This document shows positions 6,340 to 19,191 of a stretch of DNA of 37,074 nt, one piece after another. The notes below the pieces were generated by a model. It searched no databases. It saw only the letters and a list, made by a program, of their open reading frames with translations, and was not told the origin of the DNA. The number at the start of each line of letters is the position of its first letter. Positions within the stretch are counted from its first letter, which is position 1. The translations under genes and the position numbers were made by a program. This stretch comes from WGMI01 sp041739275 (GTDB lineage Bacteria; Bacteroidota; Bacteroidia; Flavobacteriales; Schleiferiaceae): positions 1-37,074 of the forward strand of contig JBGSOF010000008.1 of the NCBI GenBank assembly GCA_041739275.1, in the 5' to 3' direction.

Positions 6340-9300
6340 CTAAATAAACGACTTGGTTTGAAGCGAAGCACGTGTAATTCCTTGAAGGACAGGCGTCGCG
6401 GTTGCGGGACGCGCCGGGCGAGCCGTTACTTGGGCCTTGTCTTGGCGCTTCAGCAGGCTGTTCTCGTCTCGGAGTTGACGGCTGCTCACCACCTGACCCG
6501 GTTTGATGTTCTCGCTTTCGCCCGCGTCTTCGACAATCATCTTGTCGAAAATCTCGTCGTTTTCGAGGATGAAGTCGTTTTTGTGGATCAATTGACCTTC
6601 GAGGAACAAGGTGTCGCCCGAATCTTGAATGTCCACTTTGCGCATCATCTGACGCACAATCACTTCAAAGTGCTTGTCGTTGATCTTCACACCCTGCAGG
6701 CGATACACTTCTTGCACTTCGTTTACGAGGTACTCCTGAACCTTGGTGGGCCCCTGAATGGCGAGGATGTCGCTCGGGGTGATGGCACCGTCGCTCAAGG
6801 GCATGCCTGCCTTGACGAAGTCGTTCTCTTGAACGAGGATCTGTTTGCTCAAGTTGATGAGGTACTTCTTGACCTCACCGCTGCGCGCTTCGATAATGAT
6901 CTCGCGGTTGCCGCGCTTGATCTTGCCGTACGACACAATTCCGTCGATCTCGCTGACGATGGCGGGGTTCGAAGGATTTCTCGCTTCGAAGAGTTCGGTT
7001 ACCCGCGGCAAACCACCGGTAATGTCTCCCGCTTTCGCGCTCTTTCTCGGAATCTTGACGAGCACCTTGCCCGTCTTGATTTCTTCTCCGTCTTCGACCA
7101 CCAAGTGAGAACCCACTGGCAGGTTGTACGAGCGGAGCGTATTTCCTTTTTTGTCTTTGATCAATAAGCTCGGGATGAGCTTCTTACCTCTCGATTCAGA
7201 GATTACTTTTTCTTGGAATCCCGTCTGTTCGTCGATTTCGACCCTGAAGCTCTGGCCTTGTTCGATGTCTTCGTAGTGGATCACCCCGCCGAATTCTGAA
7301 ACAATGACCCCGTTGTATGGGTCCCATTCGCAGATCACATCGCCCTTCTTCAGCTTTTGACCAGTCTTGGCGCGCAGTGTAGAACCGTAGGGAACCAAAC
7401 CCGTCGCCAAGGTGATGCGCGTCTTTTCGTCGACCAAGCGCATTTCGCCTGTACGTCCGATCACGATTTCAGACTTTTCGCCCAAATCTTCGTTCTCGAC
7501 CGCACGGAGTTCTTCCAATTCTAAAATGCCGTCGAACTTGGCGATCAACTTCGACTCCTCGGCCACGTTGCCCGCCGTTCCACCAACGTGGAAGGTGCGG
7601 AGTGTGAGCTGAGTTCCGGGTTCTCCGATGGACTGAGCTGCAATAACGCCCACGGCCTCACCCATTTGAACCATGCGTGCAGTGGCCAGATTGCGGCCGT
7701 AGCACTTGGCGCAAATTCCCCTCTTCGATTCGCAGGTCAAAGGCGAACGCACCTCGACCATTTCAACCGGCGATTCTTCGATTGCGGCGGCCACTTTTTC
7801 GGTGATTTCGCCACCCGTGCGGACCAAAATCTCTCCGGTAAGCGGATTCTGCACGTCTTGAAGCGATACCCGACCGACGATCCGCTCGTAGAGCGACTCG
7901 ACCACTTCTTCGTTCTTCTTGAGCGCTGTGAGTTCCAAGCCGCGAAGGGTTCCGCAGTCTTCTTCGTTGATGATGACGTCTTGAGCCACGTCGACCAAAC
8001 GACGGGTCAAATACCCGGCATCAGCGGTCTTCAAAGCGGTATCGGCCAGACCTTTACGCGCTCCGTGAGTCGAGATAAAGTACTCGAGAATCGAAAGGCC
8101 TTCTTTAAAGTTCGAAATAATCGGGTTTTCGATGATTTCTCCTCCTCCCGAACCCGATTTCTGGGGCTTGGCCATCAACCCGCGCATACCCGAAAGCTGG
8201 CGAATCTGTTCTTTCGAACCCCGCGCGCCCGAGTCGAGCATCATAAAGATCGGGTTGAACCCCTGATCGTCTGAGCTCAGATAGTACATCGCCCTTTCGG
8301 TGAGTCGAGCATTGGTGTTGGTCCAAACGTCGATGACCTGATTGTAGCGTTCGTTGTTGGTGATCAAACCCATGTTGTACGAGGCCAAGATGTTCTCGAT
8401 CAACTCGTTGGCCTGCTTGATCAATTCGTCTTTTTCGTGTGGGATAATGATGTTCTCCAAAGAGAAGCTCAAGCCACCTCTAAAGGCCGTGCGGAAACCG
8501 AGGTTTTTGATGTCGTCGAGGAAGCGAGCCGTGGTCGCCACGTTGGTCTTCTTCAAGATATCGGCGATGATCTCGCGAAGCGCCTTCTTGGTGAGAACCG
8601 CATCGATAAAGCCCACGGTCTTTGGAACAGCGGCATTGAACAACACGCGTCCGACAGTGGTCTCGATGACTCGGTTTACGAGCTGTTCGCCTTCTTCGAC
8701 CCGGGTACGGACCTTGATGATGGCGTGGAGTTCCACAACCCCCTCATTGAGCGCTATTTGAACTTCTTCTGCGCTATAGAACGTCATTCCCTCGCCCTTG
8801 ACCTTGCGTTCGGGGGTTCCGCGACGCGCTTTGGTCATGTAGTACAATCCGAGAACCATGTCCTGTGAAGGAACGGTGATCGGAGAACCATTGGCGGGGT
8901 TTAGAATGTTGTGCGATGCCAACATCAAGAGTTGCGCCTCCAGAATGGCGGCCGGCCCGAGCGGAAGGTGCACGGCCATTTGGTCTCCGTCGAAGTCGGC
9001 GTTGAAGGCCGTACAAACGAGTGGGTGCAATTGAATGGCTTTGCCTTCGATCAGCTTGGGCTGGAACGCCTGAATACCCAATCGGTGCAATGTCGGAGCC
9101 CGGTTGAGCAAAACGGGGTGGCCTTTCATCACATTCTCGAGAATATCCCAGACCACCGGGTCGCGCTTGTCGATAATCTTTTTGGCCGACTTCACGGTCT
9201 TTACGATGCCGCGCTCGATCAGTTTGCGGATGATGAACGGCTTGAACAACTCGGCCGCCATATTCTTGGGCAAGCCGCATTCGTGCAACATCAATTCAGG

Positions 9301-10422
9301 CCCGACCACAATCACCGATCGCGCTGAATAGTCGACGCGCTTGCCGAGCAGGTTTTGACGGAAGCGACCTTGCTTGCCCTTGAGGCTGTCTGAAAGCGAC
9401 TTGAGTGCGCGGTTCGATTCGGTCTTTACCGCACTGGCTTTGCGGGTGTTGTCGAACAGAGAGTCGACCGACTCTTGAAGCATCCGCTTTTCGTTGCGAA
9501 GGATCACTTCGGGCGCTTTGATTTCGAGCAAGCGCTTGAGGCGGTTGTTGCGAATAATCACCCGGCGATACAAGTCGTTGAGGTCGGAAGTCGCAAAACG
9601 TCCGCCGTCCAATGGCACCAGTGGGCGCAATTCGGGCGGAATGACGGGAACGATCTTCATGATCATCCACTCCGGCTTGTTTACGATGTGTTCGTTGGCC
9701 TCGCGGAAGGCTTCGACCACTTGCAAACGCTTCAGTGCCTCTTGCTTGCGCTGCTGGCTCGTTTCGTTGTTTGCGCGGTGGCGAAGGTCGTAGCTCAGTT
9801 CGTCGAGTTTGAGGCGCTCCAAGAGTCCGATCAAAGCTTCGGCGCCCATTTTGGCGATGAACTTGTTCGGATCAGAATCGTCGAGGTAGTGGTTTTCTTG
9901 AGGAATCCGGTCGAGAATCTCGAGGTACTCTTCTTCGGTCAAGAACTCCATCGGGTCGAGCTTGGCTCCGTCGGCCTTGGTCGCAGTGCCCGCTTGAATC
10001 ACGACATAGCGCTCGTAATAGATAATCATGTCGAGCTTCTTCGAAGGAAGTCCGAGCAGATAGCCGATTTTGTTGGGCAAGGAGCGGAAATACCAAATGT
10101 GCGCCACGGGAACCACCAGGCTGATGTGCCCGATGCGCTCGCGACGTACTTTCTTCTCGGTGACTTCAACTCCGCAGCGGTCGCAAACAATTCCGCGATA
10201 GCGAATGCGCTTGTACTTGCCGCAGAAACATTCGTAGTCTTTTACCGGGCCGAAGATGCGCTCGCAAAACAAACCGTCGCGTTCGGGTTTGTGTGTGCGA
10301 TAATTGATGGTTTCGGGTTTGAGCACTTCACCGCTCGAACGCTCCAGAATGTCTTCGGGAGAGGCGAGACTGATGGTGATGGTGGTGAACGAACCGCTGG
10401 TGTTCTTTTCTTTTCTGAGCAT
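6340..10422 (-). CDS. rpoC: DNA-directed RNA polymerase subunit beta', ended early by an in-frame amber codon
   Basis: This is the beta' subunit of the core RNA polymerase. From the ATG at 10422 (MLRKEKNTSGSF; a TTG 9 bp upstream is possible) it has the N-terminal zinc ribbon (C65, C67, C80, C83), the lid and rudder region, the Mg-binding NADFDGD (474-480), the second zinc site (CESKRGICAKCYG), and the trigger loop and jaw region. Reading stops after residue 1360 (ASLQTKSFI) at TAG 6342-6340. The next codons continue the same frame with AASFQETTKVLNEAA, so the family sequence is interrupted exactly at a conserved serine. The intact protein would be 1432 residues, normal for Bacteroidota. The gene lies 70 bp after rpoB in the same unit. 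Confidence 0.95.
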   Translation of the reverse strand: MLRKEKNTSGSFTTITISLASPEDILERSSGEVLKPETINYRTHKPERDGLFCERIFGPVKDYECFCGKYKRIRYRGIVCDRCGVEVTEKKVRRERIGHISLVVPVAHIWYFRSLPNKIGYLLGLPSKKLDMIIYYERYVVIQAGTATKADGAKLDPMEFLTEEEYLEILDRIPQENHYLDDSDPNKFIAKMGAEALIGLLERLKLDELSYDLRHRANNETSQQRKQEALKRLQVVEAFREANEHIVNKPEWMIMKIVPVIPPELRPLVPLDGGRFATSDLNDLYRRVIIRNNRLKRLLEIKAPEVILRNEKRMLQESVDSLFDNTRKASAVKTESNRALKSLSDSLKGKQGRFRQNLLGKRVDYSARSVIVVGPELMLHECGLPKNMAAELFKPFIIRKLIERGIVKTVKSAKKIIDKRDPVVWDILENVMKGHPVLLNRAPTLHRLGIQAFQPKLIEGKAIQLHPLVCTAFNADFDGDQMAVHLPLGPAAILEAQLLMLASHNILNPANGSPITVPSQDMVLGLYYMTKARRGTPERKVKGEGMTFYSAEEVQIALNEGVVELHAIIKVRTRVEEGEQLVNRVIETTVGRVLFNAAVPKTVGFIDAVLTKKALREIIADILKKTNVATTARFLDDIKNLGFRTAFRGGLSFSLENIIIPHEKDELIKQANELIENILASYNMGLITNNERYNQVIDVWTNTNARLTERAMYYLSSDDQGFNPIFMMLDSGARGSKEQIRQLSGMRGLMAKPQKSGSGGGEIIENPIISNFKEGLSILEYFISTHGARKGLADTALKTADAGYLTRRLVDVAQDVIINEEDCGTLRGLELTALKKNEEVVESLYERIVGRVSLQDVQNPLTGEILVRTGGEITEKVAAAIEESPVEMVEVRSPLTCESKRGICAKCYGRNLATARMVQMGEAVGVIAAQSIGEPGTQLTLRTFHVGGTAGNVAEESKLIAKFDGILELEELRAVENEDLGEKSEIVIGRTGEMRLVDEKTRITLATGLVPYGSTLRAKTGQKLKKGDVICEWDPYNGVIVSEFGGVIHYEDIEQGQSFRVEIDEQTGFQEKVISESRGKKLIPSLLIKDKKGNTLRSYNLPVGSHLVVEDGEEIKTGKVLVKIPRKSAKAGDITGGLPRVTELFEARNPSNPAIVSEIDGIVSYGKIKRGNREIIIEARSGEVKKYLINLSKQILVQENDFVKAGMPLSDGAITPSDILAIQGPTKVQEYLVNEVQEVYRLQGVKINDKHFEVIVRQMMRKVDIQDSGDTLFLEGQLIHKNDFILENDEIFDKMIVEDAGESENIKPGQVVSSRQLRDENSLLKRQDKAQVTARPARPATATPVLQGITRASLQTKSFI

Positions 10423-10492
10423 GGTGGGCAAAGTCTGCTTAAATCTGTCGTTAAAAACGAAACGGTTAGAGAGAATTCAAAGCGATGTGCTC

Positions 10493-14329
<3,837 letters not shown>

Positions 14330-14359
14330 AAACCTTATACAACACCAAAAGGTTCAAGC

Positions 14360-14380
14360 CTGCGGGCGGATAACCCGCAG
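14360..14380 (-). other. Hairpin in the rplL-rpoB intergenic gap
   Basis: A perfect 7-bp stem (CTGCGGG with CCCGCAG, loop 14367-14373) sits between the rplL stop and the rpoB start and is not followed by a T run. In other bacteria this gap holds an attenuator or RNA-processing site that sets the ratio of L7/L12 to polymerase. The same role here is inference. Confidence 0.4.
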
Positions 14381-14409
14381 ACTCAAACCCGGTAAAAAAA
14401 TTCGGGATC

Positions 14410-14790
14410 TTACTTGACCTCGATCTCGGCTCCGGCTTCTTCGAGCTGGGCCTTGAGCGCTTCGGCCTCGTCTTTGGCGACGCCTTCTTTGAGTGGCTTG
14501 GGGGCTGCGTCTACCAATTCCTTGGCTTCTTTCAGTCCGAGACCGGTCATTTCTTTGACCAGTTTTACCACGGCCAATTTCGATGCGCCGGCGCTCTTGA
14601 GGATTACATCGAAAGATGTTTTCTCTTCAACGGCGGGAGCGTCGCCTCCACCTCCCGAAGGAGCGGCTACGGCAACAGCGGCTGCGGCGGGTTCGATTCC
14701 GTAGGTATCCTTGAGATAACCTGCGAGCTCGTTTACTTCTTTAACAGTGAGGTTCACCAGGGCATCGCCTAGTTCTTTGATGTCAGCCAT
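14410..14790 (-). CDS. rplL: 50S ribosomal protein bL12 (L7/L12)
   Basis: The stalk protein that recruits translation GTPases to the ribosome. The 126-residue product has the N-terminal dimerisation helices (MADIKELGDALVNLTVKEVNELAGYL, shown in part), an Ala/Gly-rich hinge (AAAAVAVAAPSGGGG) and the C-terminal factor-binding domain (KTSFDVILKSAGASKLAVVK; GLGLKEAKELVDAAPKPLKE). It lies 59 bp after rplJ, the usual L10-L12 pairing, and multiple copies are expected to bind L10. Confidence 0.97.
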   Translation of the reverse strand: MADIKELGDALVNLTVKEVNELAGYLKDTYGIEPAAAAVAVAAPSGGGGDAPAVEEKTSFDVILKSAGASKLAVVKLVKEMTGLGLKEAKELVDAAPKPLKEGVAKDEAEALKAQLEEAGAEIEVK

Positions 14791-14849
14791 TGTTGTGGGC
14801 TTTTCGGTTTAACGGTTGTGATTTATCGGGAAGCTGAGTGCGTACGAGA

Positions 14850-15371
14850 TTAAGCGGCCCTCTCTTCGAGGGTCTTGAGCAAGCCGGCAAGTGTGTTTCC
14901 GCCTGACTTCAGGGCAGAGACCACATTCTTGGCGGGAGATTGGAGCAAGGCGATGATGTCGCCGACGAGCTCGTTCTTCGACTTGAGTTTGCTGAGTGTA
15001 TCCAGCTGACCGTCGCCGATAAACACAGCTTCTTCAATCCAGGCGCCTTTCAAAACAGGTTTGTCCGAGCGCTTGCGGAACTCTTGAATCAGTTTGGCGG
15101 GCAAATTCCCGGTGTCTGAAATCAAGATGCTGGTATTGCCTACCAGGATGGGGAACAGTTCTTCAAAGTTGCGTTCGGAGCGTTCCATGGCCTTGCGGAG
15201 CAAGGTGTTCTTCACCACGTTCAAAGCAATCTTGCGGTTGTTGCAAAGCTTGCGCAGGGCGTGGGTGTTTTCGGCGTTCAAGCCCGAGATGTCCGCCACG
15301 TAAACGGTGGTCGACACTTTCAAAAGCTCGGCGAGTTCGTCGATTGCTTGGTTTTTTTCTTCTTTGGTCAT
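14850..15371 (-). CDS. rplJ: 50S ribosomal protein uL10
   Basis: uL10 anchors the L12 dimers at the base of the ribosomal stalk and in many bacteria represses its own operon mRNA. The 173-residue protein shows MTKEEKNQAIDELAELL, the rRNA-binding core (VYVADISGLNAENTHALR, NVVKNTLLRKAM) and a C-terminal helix (NVVSALKSGGNTLAGLLKTL) that binds L12. It starts 15 bp after rplA. Confidence 0.97.
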   Translation of the reverse strand: MTKEEKNQAIDELAELLKVSTTVYVADISGLNAENTHALRKLCNNRKIALNVVKNTLLRKAMERSERNFEELFPILVGNTSILISDTGNLPAKLIQEFRKRSDKPVLKGAWIEEAVFIGDGQLDTLSKLKSKNELVGDIIALLQSPAKNVVSALKSGGNTLAGLLKTLEERAA

Positions 15372-15386
15372 CGCTCAGATTCGTTG

Positions 15387-16079
15387 TTATGCGACCGACT
15401 TCGAATCGACCGCGATTCCGCGGCTCATGGTCGAAGACAAATAGATGCTCTTGATGTACTGACCTTTGGCGGCCACAGGCTTGAGGCGCACCAAGGTCTT
15501 GATGAGTTCTTCGGCATTCTCGCGAAGCTTGGCCGGCTCAAAAGAGACCTTGCCGACCGACGCGTGAACAATACCGTATTTATCGACTTTAAAATCGATT
15601 TTACCCGCCTTGACTTCCGCCACGGCTTTGCCGACTTCCATGGTCACGGTGCCCGTCTTGGGGTTCGGCATCAAACCGCGCGGTCCGAGAATCCGGCCAA
15701 GTGGTCCGAGTTTACCCATGACGCTCGGCAGGGTGATGATGACGTCCACATCGGTCCAACCATTCTTGATCTTTTCGAGGTAGTCGTCCAAACCGACCAT
15801 ATCGGCTCCGGCTTCGCGCGCCTCGGCTTCTTTATCGGCGGTGACAAGCGCCAAAACGCGAATGGTTTTACCTGTTCCGTGGGGTAGAGAAACCACGCCG
15901 CGAACCATTTGATTGGCCTTGCGGGGGTCGACTCCAAGGCGAACAGCCACATCGACCGAAGCGTCGAATTTGGTGACCGAAATCTTCTTGACCAAGCCCG
16001 AAGCTTCTTCGAGCGAGTAGACCTTGTTGCGCTCGATCAACGAGGCGGTCTCTTTTTGTTTGCGAGTGAGTTTTGCCAT
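15387..16079 (-). CDS. rplA: 50S ribosomal protein uL1
   Basis: uL1 forms the L1 stalk of the large subunit, which moves deacylated tRNA out of the E site, and it commonly autoregulates the L11-L1 mRNA. The ATG at 16079 (MAKLTRKQKE) gives the usual 230 residues; the frame is open further upstream but that part overlaps rplK and is not L1-like. Conserved blocks are FDASVDVAVRLGVDPRKANQ, VSLPHGTGKT, MPNPKTGTVT and the C-terminal KSIYLSSTMSRGIAVD. It begins 11 bp after rplK. Confidence 0.97.
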   Translation of the reverse strand: MAKLTRKQKETASLIERNKVYSLEEASGLVKKISVTKFDASVDVAVRLGVDPRKANQMVRGVVSLPHGTGKTIRVLALVTADKEAEAREAGADMVGLDDYLEKIKNGWTDVDVIITLPSVMGKLGPLGRILGPRGLMPNPKTGTVTMEVGKAVAEVKAGKIDFKVDKYGIVHASVGKVSFEPAKLRENAEELIKTLVRLKPVAAKGQYIKSIYLSSTMSRGIAVDSKSVA

Positions 16080-16090
16080 TTCGAAAGGAG

Positions 16091-16528
16091 TTAGTAAGGC
16101 TTGTCGCCTGTGATGGTAAGGCCCATGCTGCGAGCTGTGCCCGCGACCATGCTCATCGCACTTTCGATGGTAAAGCAGTTCAAGTCGGGCATTTTGTCTT
16201 CTGCGATCGCACGGACTTGTTCCCAACTTACTTTGGCCACTTTCTTGCGGTTTGGCTCGGCCGAACCCGATTGAATTTTGGCGGCTTCGAGCAACTGAAT
16301 CGGAGCCGGAGGAGTTTTGATGACAAAATCGAAAGACTTGTCAGCAAATACAGTGATGAGCACCGGGAGGATCTTGCCCGGCTTGTCTTGAGTTCGCGCA
16401 TTGAACTGCTTGCAAAACTCCATGATGTTCACGCCTTTCGAACCGAGAGCCGGTCCGACGGGCGGAGATGGATTTGCGGCGCCCCCTTTTACCTGGAGCT
16501 TGATCATTGCGCTTATTTCTTTTGCCAT
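16091..16528 (-). CDS. rplK: 50S ribosomal protein uL11
   Basis: uL11 binds the GTPase-associated centre of 23S rRNA. The 145-residue protein has the N-terminal domain KLQVKGGAANPSPPVGPALG with the proline helix, FCKQFNARTQDKPG, and the C-terminal rRNA-binding domain (KMPDLNCFTIESAMSMVAGT; ARSMGLTITG). It lies 99 bp after nusG and 11 bp before rplA. Confidence 0.97.
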   Translation of the reverse strand: MAKEISAMIKLQVKGGAANPSPPVGPALGSKGVNIMEFCKQFNARTQDKPGKILPVLITVFADKSFDFVIKTPPAPIQLLEAAKIQSGSAEPNRKKVAKVSWEQVRAIAEDKMPDLNCFTIESAMSMVAGTARSMGLTITGDKPY

Positions 16529-16627
16529 TGCTTGCTAGCGGTTGTTGGTCTGATCGGGATTGATTGCGATCCTCTGGGTTGGAAGCACCCTCGGGGCCGT
16601 CGGAGCTCACATCTCCGAGGAGTTCGT

Positions 16628-17176
16628 TTATTCTTTTTCGACTTGCATGAAGTTGAGCTCCAGCGGAGTCTTGCGTCCGAAAATGCGCACCATCACTTCG
16701 AGTTTGCGCTTTTCTTCGTTGATCTTTTCAATGGTGCCGTTAAAGCCGTTGAAGGGGCCATCGACCACTTTGACGGTTTCTCCGACGGTGAACGGAATGG
16801 CGAGCTGTTCGCCCGTTTCCATCAATTCGTCTACTTTTCCGAGGATGCGGTTTACTTCTGCATGGCGCAGAGGCGTAGGCTCTCCCCCTTTCTTCTCACT
16901 CAAAAAACCAATGACACCGGGAATGTCTTGGATGACGTGCATTACCTCTCCCGACAACAAGGCCTCGATGTAGATGTACCCGGGAAAATATGGACGTTCC
17001 TTGCTGACTTTCTTGCCGTTGCGAATCTGAATGACCTTTTCTTTCGGGATGAGGACCTGTTCGACGCGATCGGTCAAGCCCTCGCGAGTCAACGCGCTTT
17101 CGATGTGCGCTTTGACCTTGTTCTCCTGTCCGCTCACTGCGCGAACCACATACCACTTCTTGACACTGTCGGTCAT
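16628..17176 (-). CDS. nusG: Transcription termination/antitermination factor NusG
   Basis: NusG binds RNA polymerase beta' and couples it to ribosomes or Rho. The 182-residue product from the ATG at 17176 (MTDSVKKWYVVRAVSGQE) has the NGN domain (WYVVRAVSGQENKV, RPYFPGYIYIEA, GVIGFLS) and a C-terminal KOW domain (FTVGETVKVVDGPFNGFNGT). A GTG 12 bp upstream is possible but adds nothing conserved. It follows secE by 18 bp, the near-universal secE-nusG order. Confidence 0.96.
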   Translation of the reverse strand: MTDSVKKWYVVRAVSGQENKVKAHIESALTREGLTDRVEQVLIPKEKVIQIRNGKKVSKERPYFPGYIYIEALLSGEVMHVIQDIPGVIGFLSEKKGGEPTPLRHAEVNRILGKVDELMETGEQLAIPFTVGETVKVVDGPFNGFNGTIEKINEEKRKLEVMVRIFGRKTPLELNFMQVEKE

Positions 17177-17194
17177 CGTCGTTGCCACAATCGC

Positions 17195-17389
17195 TTACTT
17201 AAAAAAGTCGTAGACGATTTTCAACACCTCGCTGATCAACTTGTCCATTCCAAAAATCACCAAAGAGATGATGACCGAAGAAACGGCTACGACCACGGCG
17301 CTGCGCTGCAAATCGAGCCAACTGGGCCAACTGGTCTTTTTGACCAATTCTTCGTTGACTTCGAGCAAATAAGCCTTGACTTTATTCAT
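17195..17389 (-). CDS. secE: Preprotein translocase subunit SecE
   Basis: The small inner-membrane subunit that clamps the SecY channel. The 64-residue single-helix form starts at the ATG at 17389 (MNKVKAYLLEVNEELVKKTS). The amphipathic region with the conserved SWPSWLDLQRSAVVV precedes one membrane helix (about VAVSSVIISLVIFGMDKLI). The frame extends upstream without conserved sequence. It sits between tRNA-Trp and nusG. Confidence 0.95.
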   Translation of the reverse strand: MNKVKAYLLEVNEELVKKTSWPSWLDLQRSAVVVAVSSVIISLVIFGMDKLISEVLKIVYDFFK

Positions 17390-17490
17390 TTTCTTTATCT
17401 GAACCTTGACCTCTCGGTCCGTTTGATTTAGAGCGCGACTTTTCGAATCGAACCCCAAACCCTTGAATCACTTTATCCACTTGTCCGTTG

Positions 17491-17561
17491 CACGGGTGGA
17501 GAGATTCGAACTCCCATCAAAGGTTTTGGAGACCTCTATTCTACCCTTGAACTACACCCGT
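17491..17561 (-). tRNA. trnW: tRNA-Trp (CCA)
   Basis: Read on the minus strand it folds with acceptor ACGGGTG/CACCCGT, a D arm, anticodon loop CTCCAAA (anticodon CCA) and a T arm with GTTCGAATC. It lies between tuf and secE, a typical Bacteroidota position, and is probably processed from the operon transcript. Confidence 0.95.
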
Positions 17562-17573
17562 ATTTTTAGTGAT

Positions 17574-17603
17574 CAAGGTGTCCGGCCGAAACCGAACACC
17601 TTG
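17574..17603 (-). other. Hairpin between tuf and tRNA-Trp
   Basis: A perfect 8-bp stem (CAAGGTGT with ACACCTTG) encloses a 14-nt G/C-rich loop, in the gap between the tuf stop and tRNA-Trp. Only a weak A/T tail follows, so it may be a partial terminator or a processing and stability element separating abundant tuf message from downstream genes. Confidence 0.45.
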
Positions 17604-17668
17604 AGACACTTGAATATCTCTTTGAAGAGACTGCGACCAAAGTCCAGTCAATCCAAAGTCTCCCGATT

Positions 17669-18856
17669 TTACTCGGTGATCTCCGTAATCTGACCTGCAC
17701 CAACCGTGCGGCCTCCTTCGCGCATTGCGAAGCGGAGACCTTTGTTGATCGCCACGGGGGCAATCAGGTTGACATTGATGGTGAGGTTGTCTCCGGGCAT
17801 TACCATCTCGACGCCGTCCGGGAGGGTGATTTCGCCAGTAACGTCGGTGGTGCGCAAGTAGAACTGCGGACGGTACTTGTTGTGGAAAGGTGTGTGACGA
17901 CCACCTTCCTCTTTTTTCAAGATGTAGACCTCAGCCTTGAACTTGGTGTGTGGCTTGATGCTGCCTGGCTTGCAAATAACCATACCGCGGCGGATGTCGC
18001 TCTTTTCAATACCGCGCAACAGCAAACCGACGTTGTCGCCTGCTTCGCCGCGGTCGAGGATCTTGCGGAACATCTCAACCCCTGTGATGGTAGAGGTCAT
18101 TTTTTCGTCTCCGAAACCGATGATCTCAACCGGATCGCCGGTGTTGGCAATACCTGTTTCAATACGACCGGTGGCTACGGTACCGCGACCTGTGATCGAG
18201 AAAACGTCTTCGACGGGCATCAGGAAAGGCTTCTCCACATCGCGCTCGGGCATGGGGATGTAGGTATCGACCGCGTTCATGAGATTCATGACGGTGTCTA
18301 CCCACTTGGGCTCCATGTTCAAAGCTCCGAGAGCCGAACCGCGGATTACCGGAGCATTGTCTCCGTCGTAGTCGTAAAACGACAACAAATCGCGGATTTC
18401 CATTTCGACGAGCTCGAGGAGTTCCTCGTCGTCAACCATGTCTACTTTGTTCATAAACACCACGATGGCAGGAACACCTACCTGACGGGCGAGAAGAATG
18501 TGCTCGCGGGTCTGGGGCATTGGACCGTCCGTTGCCGCGACGACCAAAATCGCACCGTCCATTTGGGCGGCACCCGTAACCATGTTCTTTACGTAGTCGG
18601 CGTGACCTGGGCAGTCGACGTGCGCGTAGTGGCGGTTCTCGGTTTGATACTCCACGTGTGCCGTGTTGATCGTGATACCGCGCTCCTTTTCTTCAGGTGC
18701 GTTGTCGATCGAGTCAAACGAGCGCTTCTCGCTGAAACCCTTTTCGGCCAATACCGCAGTGATCGCAGCGGTCAAAGTGGTTTTTCCGTGGTCGACGTGA
18801 CCGATGGTGCCCACGTTGAGGTGTGGCTTGTTGCGTACGAAATTCTCCTTTGCCAT
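17669..18856 (-). CDS. tuf: Elongation factor Tu
   Basis: EF-Tu delivers aminoacyl-tRNA to the ribosome at the cost of GTP. The 395-residue protein has G1 GHVDHGKT (19-26), the switch I RGITINTAHVEY, G3 DCPGHADY, G4 NKVD and G5 SALG, followed by the two beta-barrel domains ending GGRTVGAGQITEITE. It is preceded by four tRNA genes and followed by tRNA-Trp, secE and nusG on the same strand with no strong terminator between, so it belongs to the large translation and transcription unit. Confidence 0.98.
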   Translation of the reverse strand: MAKENFVRNKPHLNVGTIGHVDHGKTTLTAAITAVLAEKGFSEKRSFDSIDNAPEEKERGITINTAHVEYQTENRHYAHVDCPGHADYVKNMVTGAAQMDGAILVVAATDGPMPQTREHILLARQVGVPAIVVFMNKVDMVDDEELLELVEMEIRDLLSFYDYDGDNAPVIRGSALGALNMEPKWVDTVMNLMNAVDTYIPMPERDVEKPFLMPVEDVFSITGRGTVATGRIETGIANTGDPVEIIGFGDEKMTSTITGVEMFRKILDRGEAGDNVGLLLRGIEKSDIRRGMVICKPGSIKPHTKFKAEVYILKKEEGGRHTPFHNKYRPQFYLRTTDVTGEITLPDGVEMVMPGDNLTINVNLIAPVAINKGLRFAMREGGRTVGAGQITEITE

Positions 18857-18991
18857 TTTGCTCTGCTTGTTTGTTTTGCTTGGTTAGTGGTTGCTCGGGG
18901 TTCTGCTCAGTTCGTGAAATAGCGCTTTGCTCGAGAGTCTAAATTCTGTTCGATTTTTCTCACCGGTCGCCCGGCTCGAATTCGAACATAG

Positions 18992-19063
18992 AGCCAATGA
19001 GGGGAATTGAACCCCTGACCTTTTCCTTACCAAGGAAACGCTCTACCCCTGAGCTACACCGGC
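18992..19063 (-). tRNA. trnT: tRNA-Thr (GGT)
   Basis: Minus-strand cloverleaf with acceptor GCCGGTG pairing CATTGGC (two G-T pairs), anticodon loop CTTGGTAAG (anticodon GGT) and T arm GGTTCAATTCC. It is the tRNA nearest to tuf. Confidence 0.94.
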
Positions 19064-19089
19064 TTGATTTGATCATTTGAAGAAGGTGG

Positions 19090-19162
19090 AGCGGGCGACG
19101 AGACTCGAACCCGCGACATTCAGCTTGGAAGGCTGATGCTCTACCAACTGAGCTACGCCCGC
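19090..19162 (-). tRNA. trnG: tRNA-Gly (TCC)
   Basis: Minus-strand cloverleaf with acceptor GCGGGCG/CGCCCGC, D arm GCTCAGTTGGTAGAGC, anticodon loop CTTCCAA (anticodon TCC) and T arm GGGTTCGAGTC. Confidence 0.95.
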
Positions 19163-19191
19163 GTACTTTCTTCAAAAACAGGGTTGATCCG

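Noticed and set aside
6340..6342. TAG as a recoded sense codon in this genome
   Set aside because: The ECF gene ends in TAG at 31353-31355, and no tRNA with a CTA anticodon is present in the window, so general recoding is unsupported. It stays possible only for a genome-wide check.
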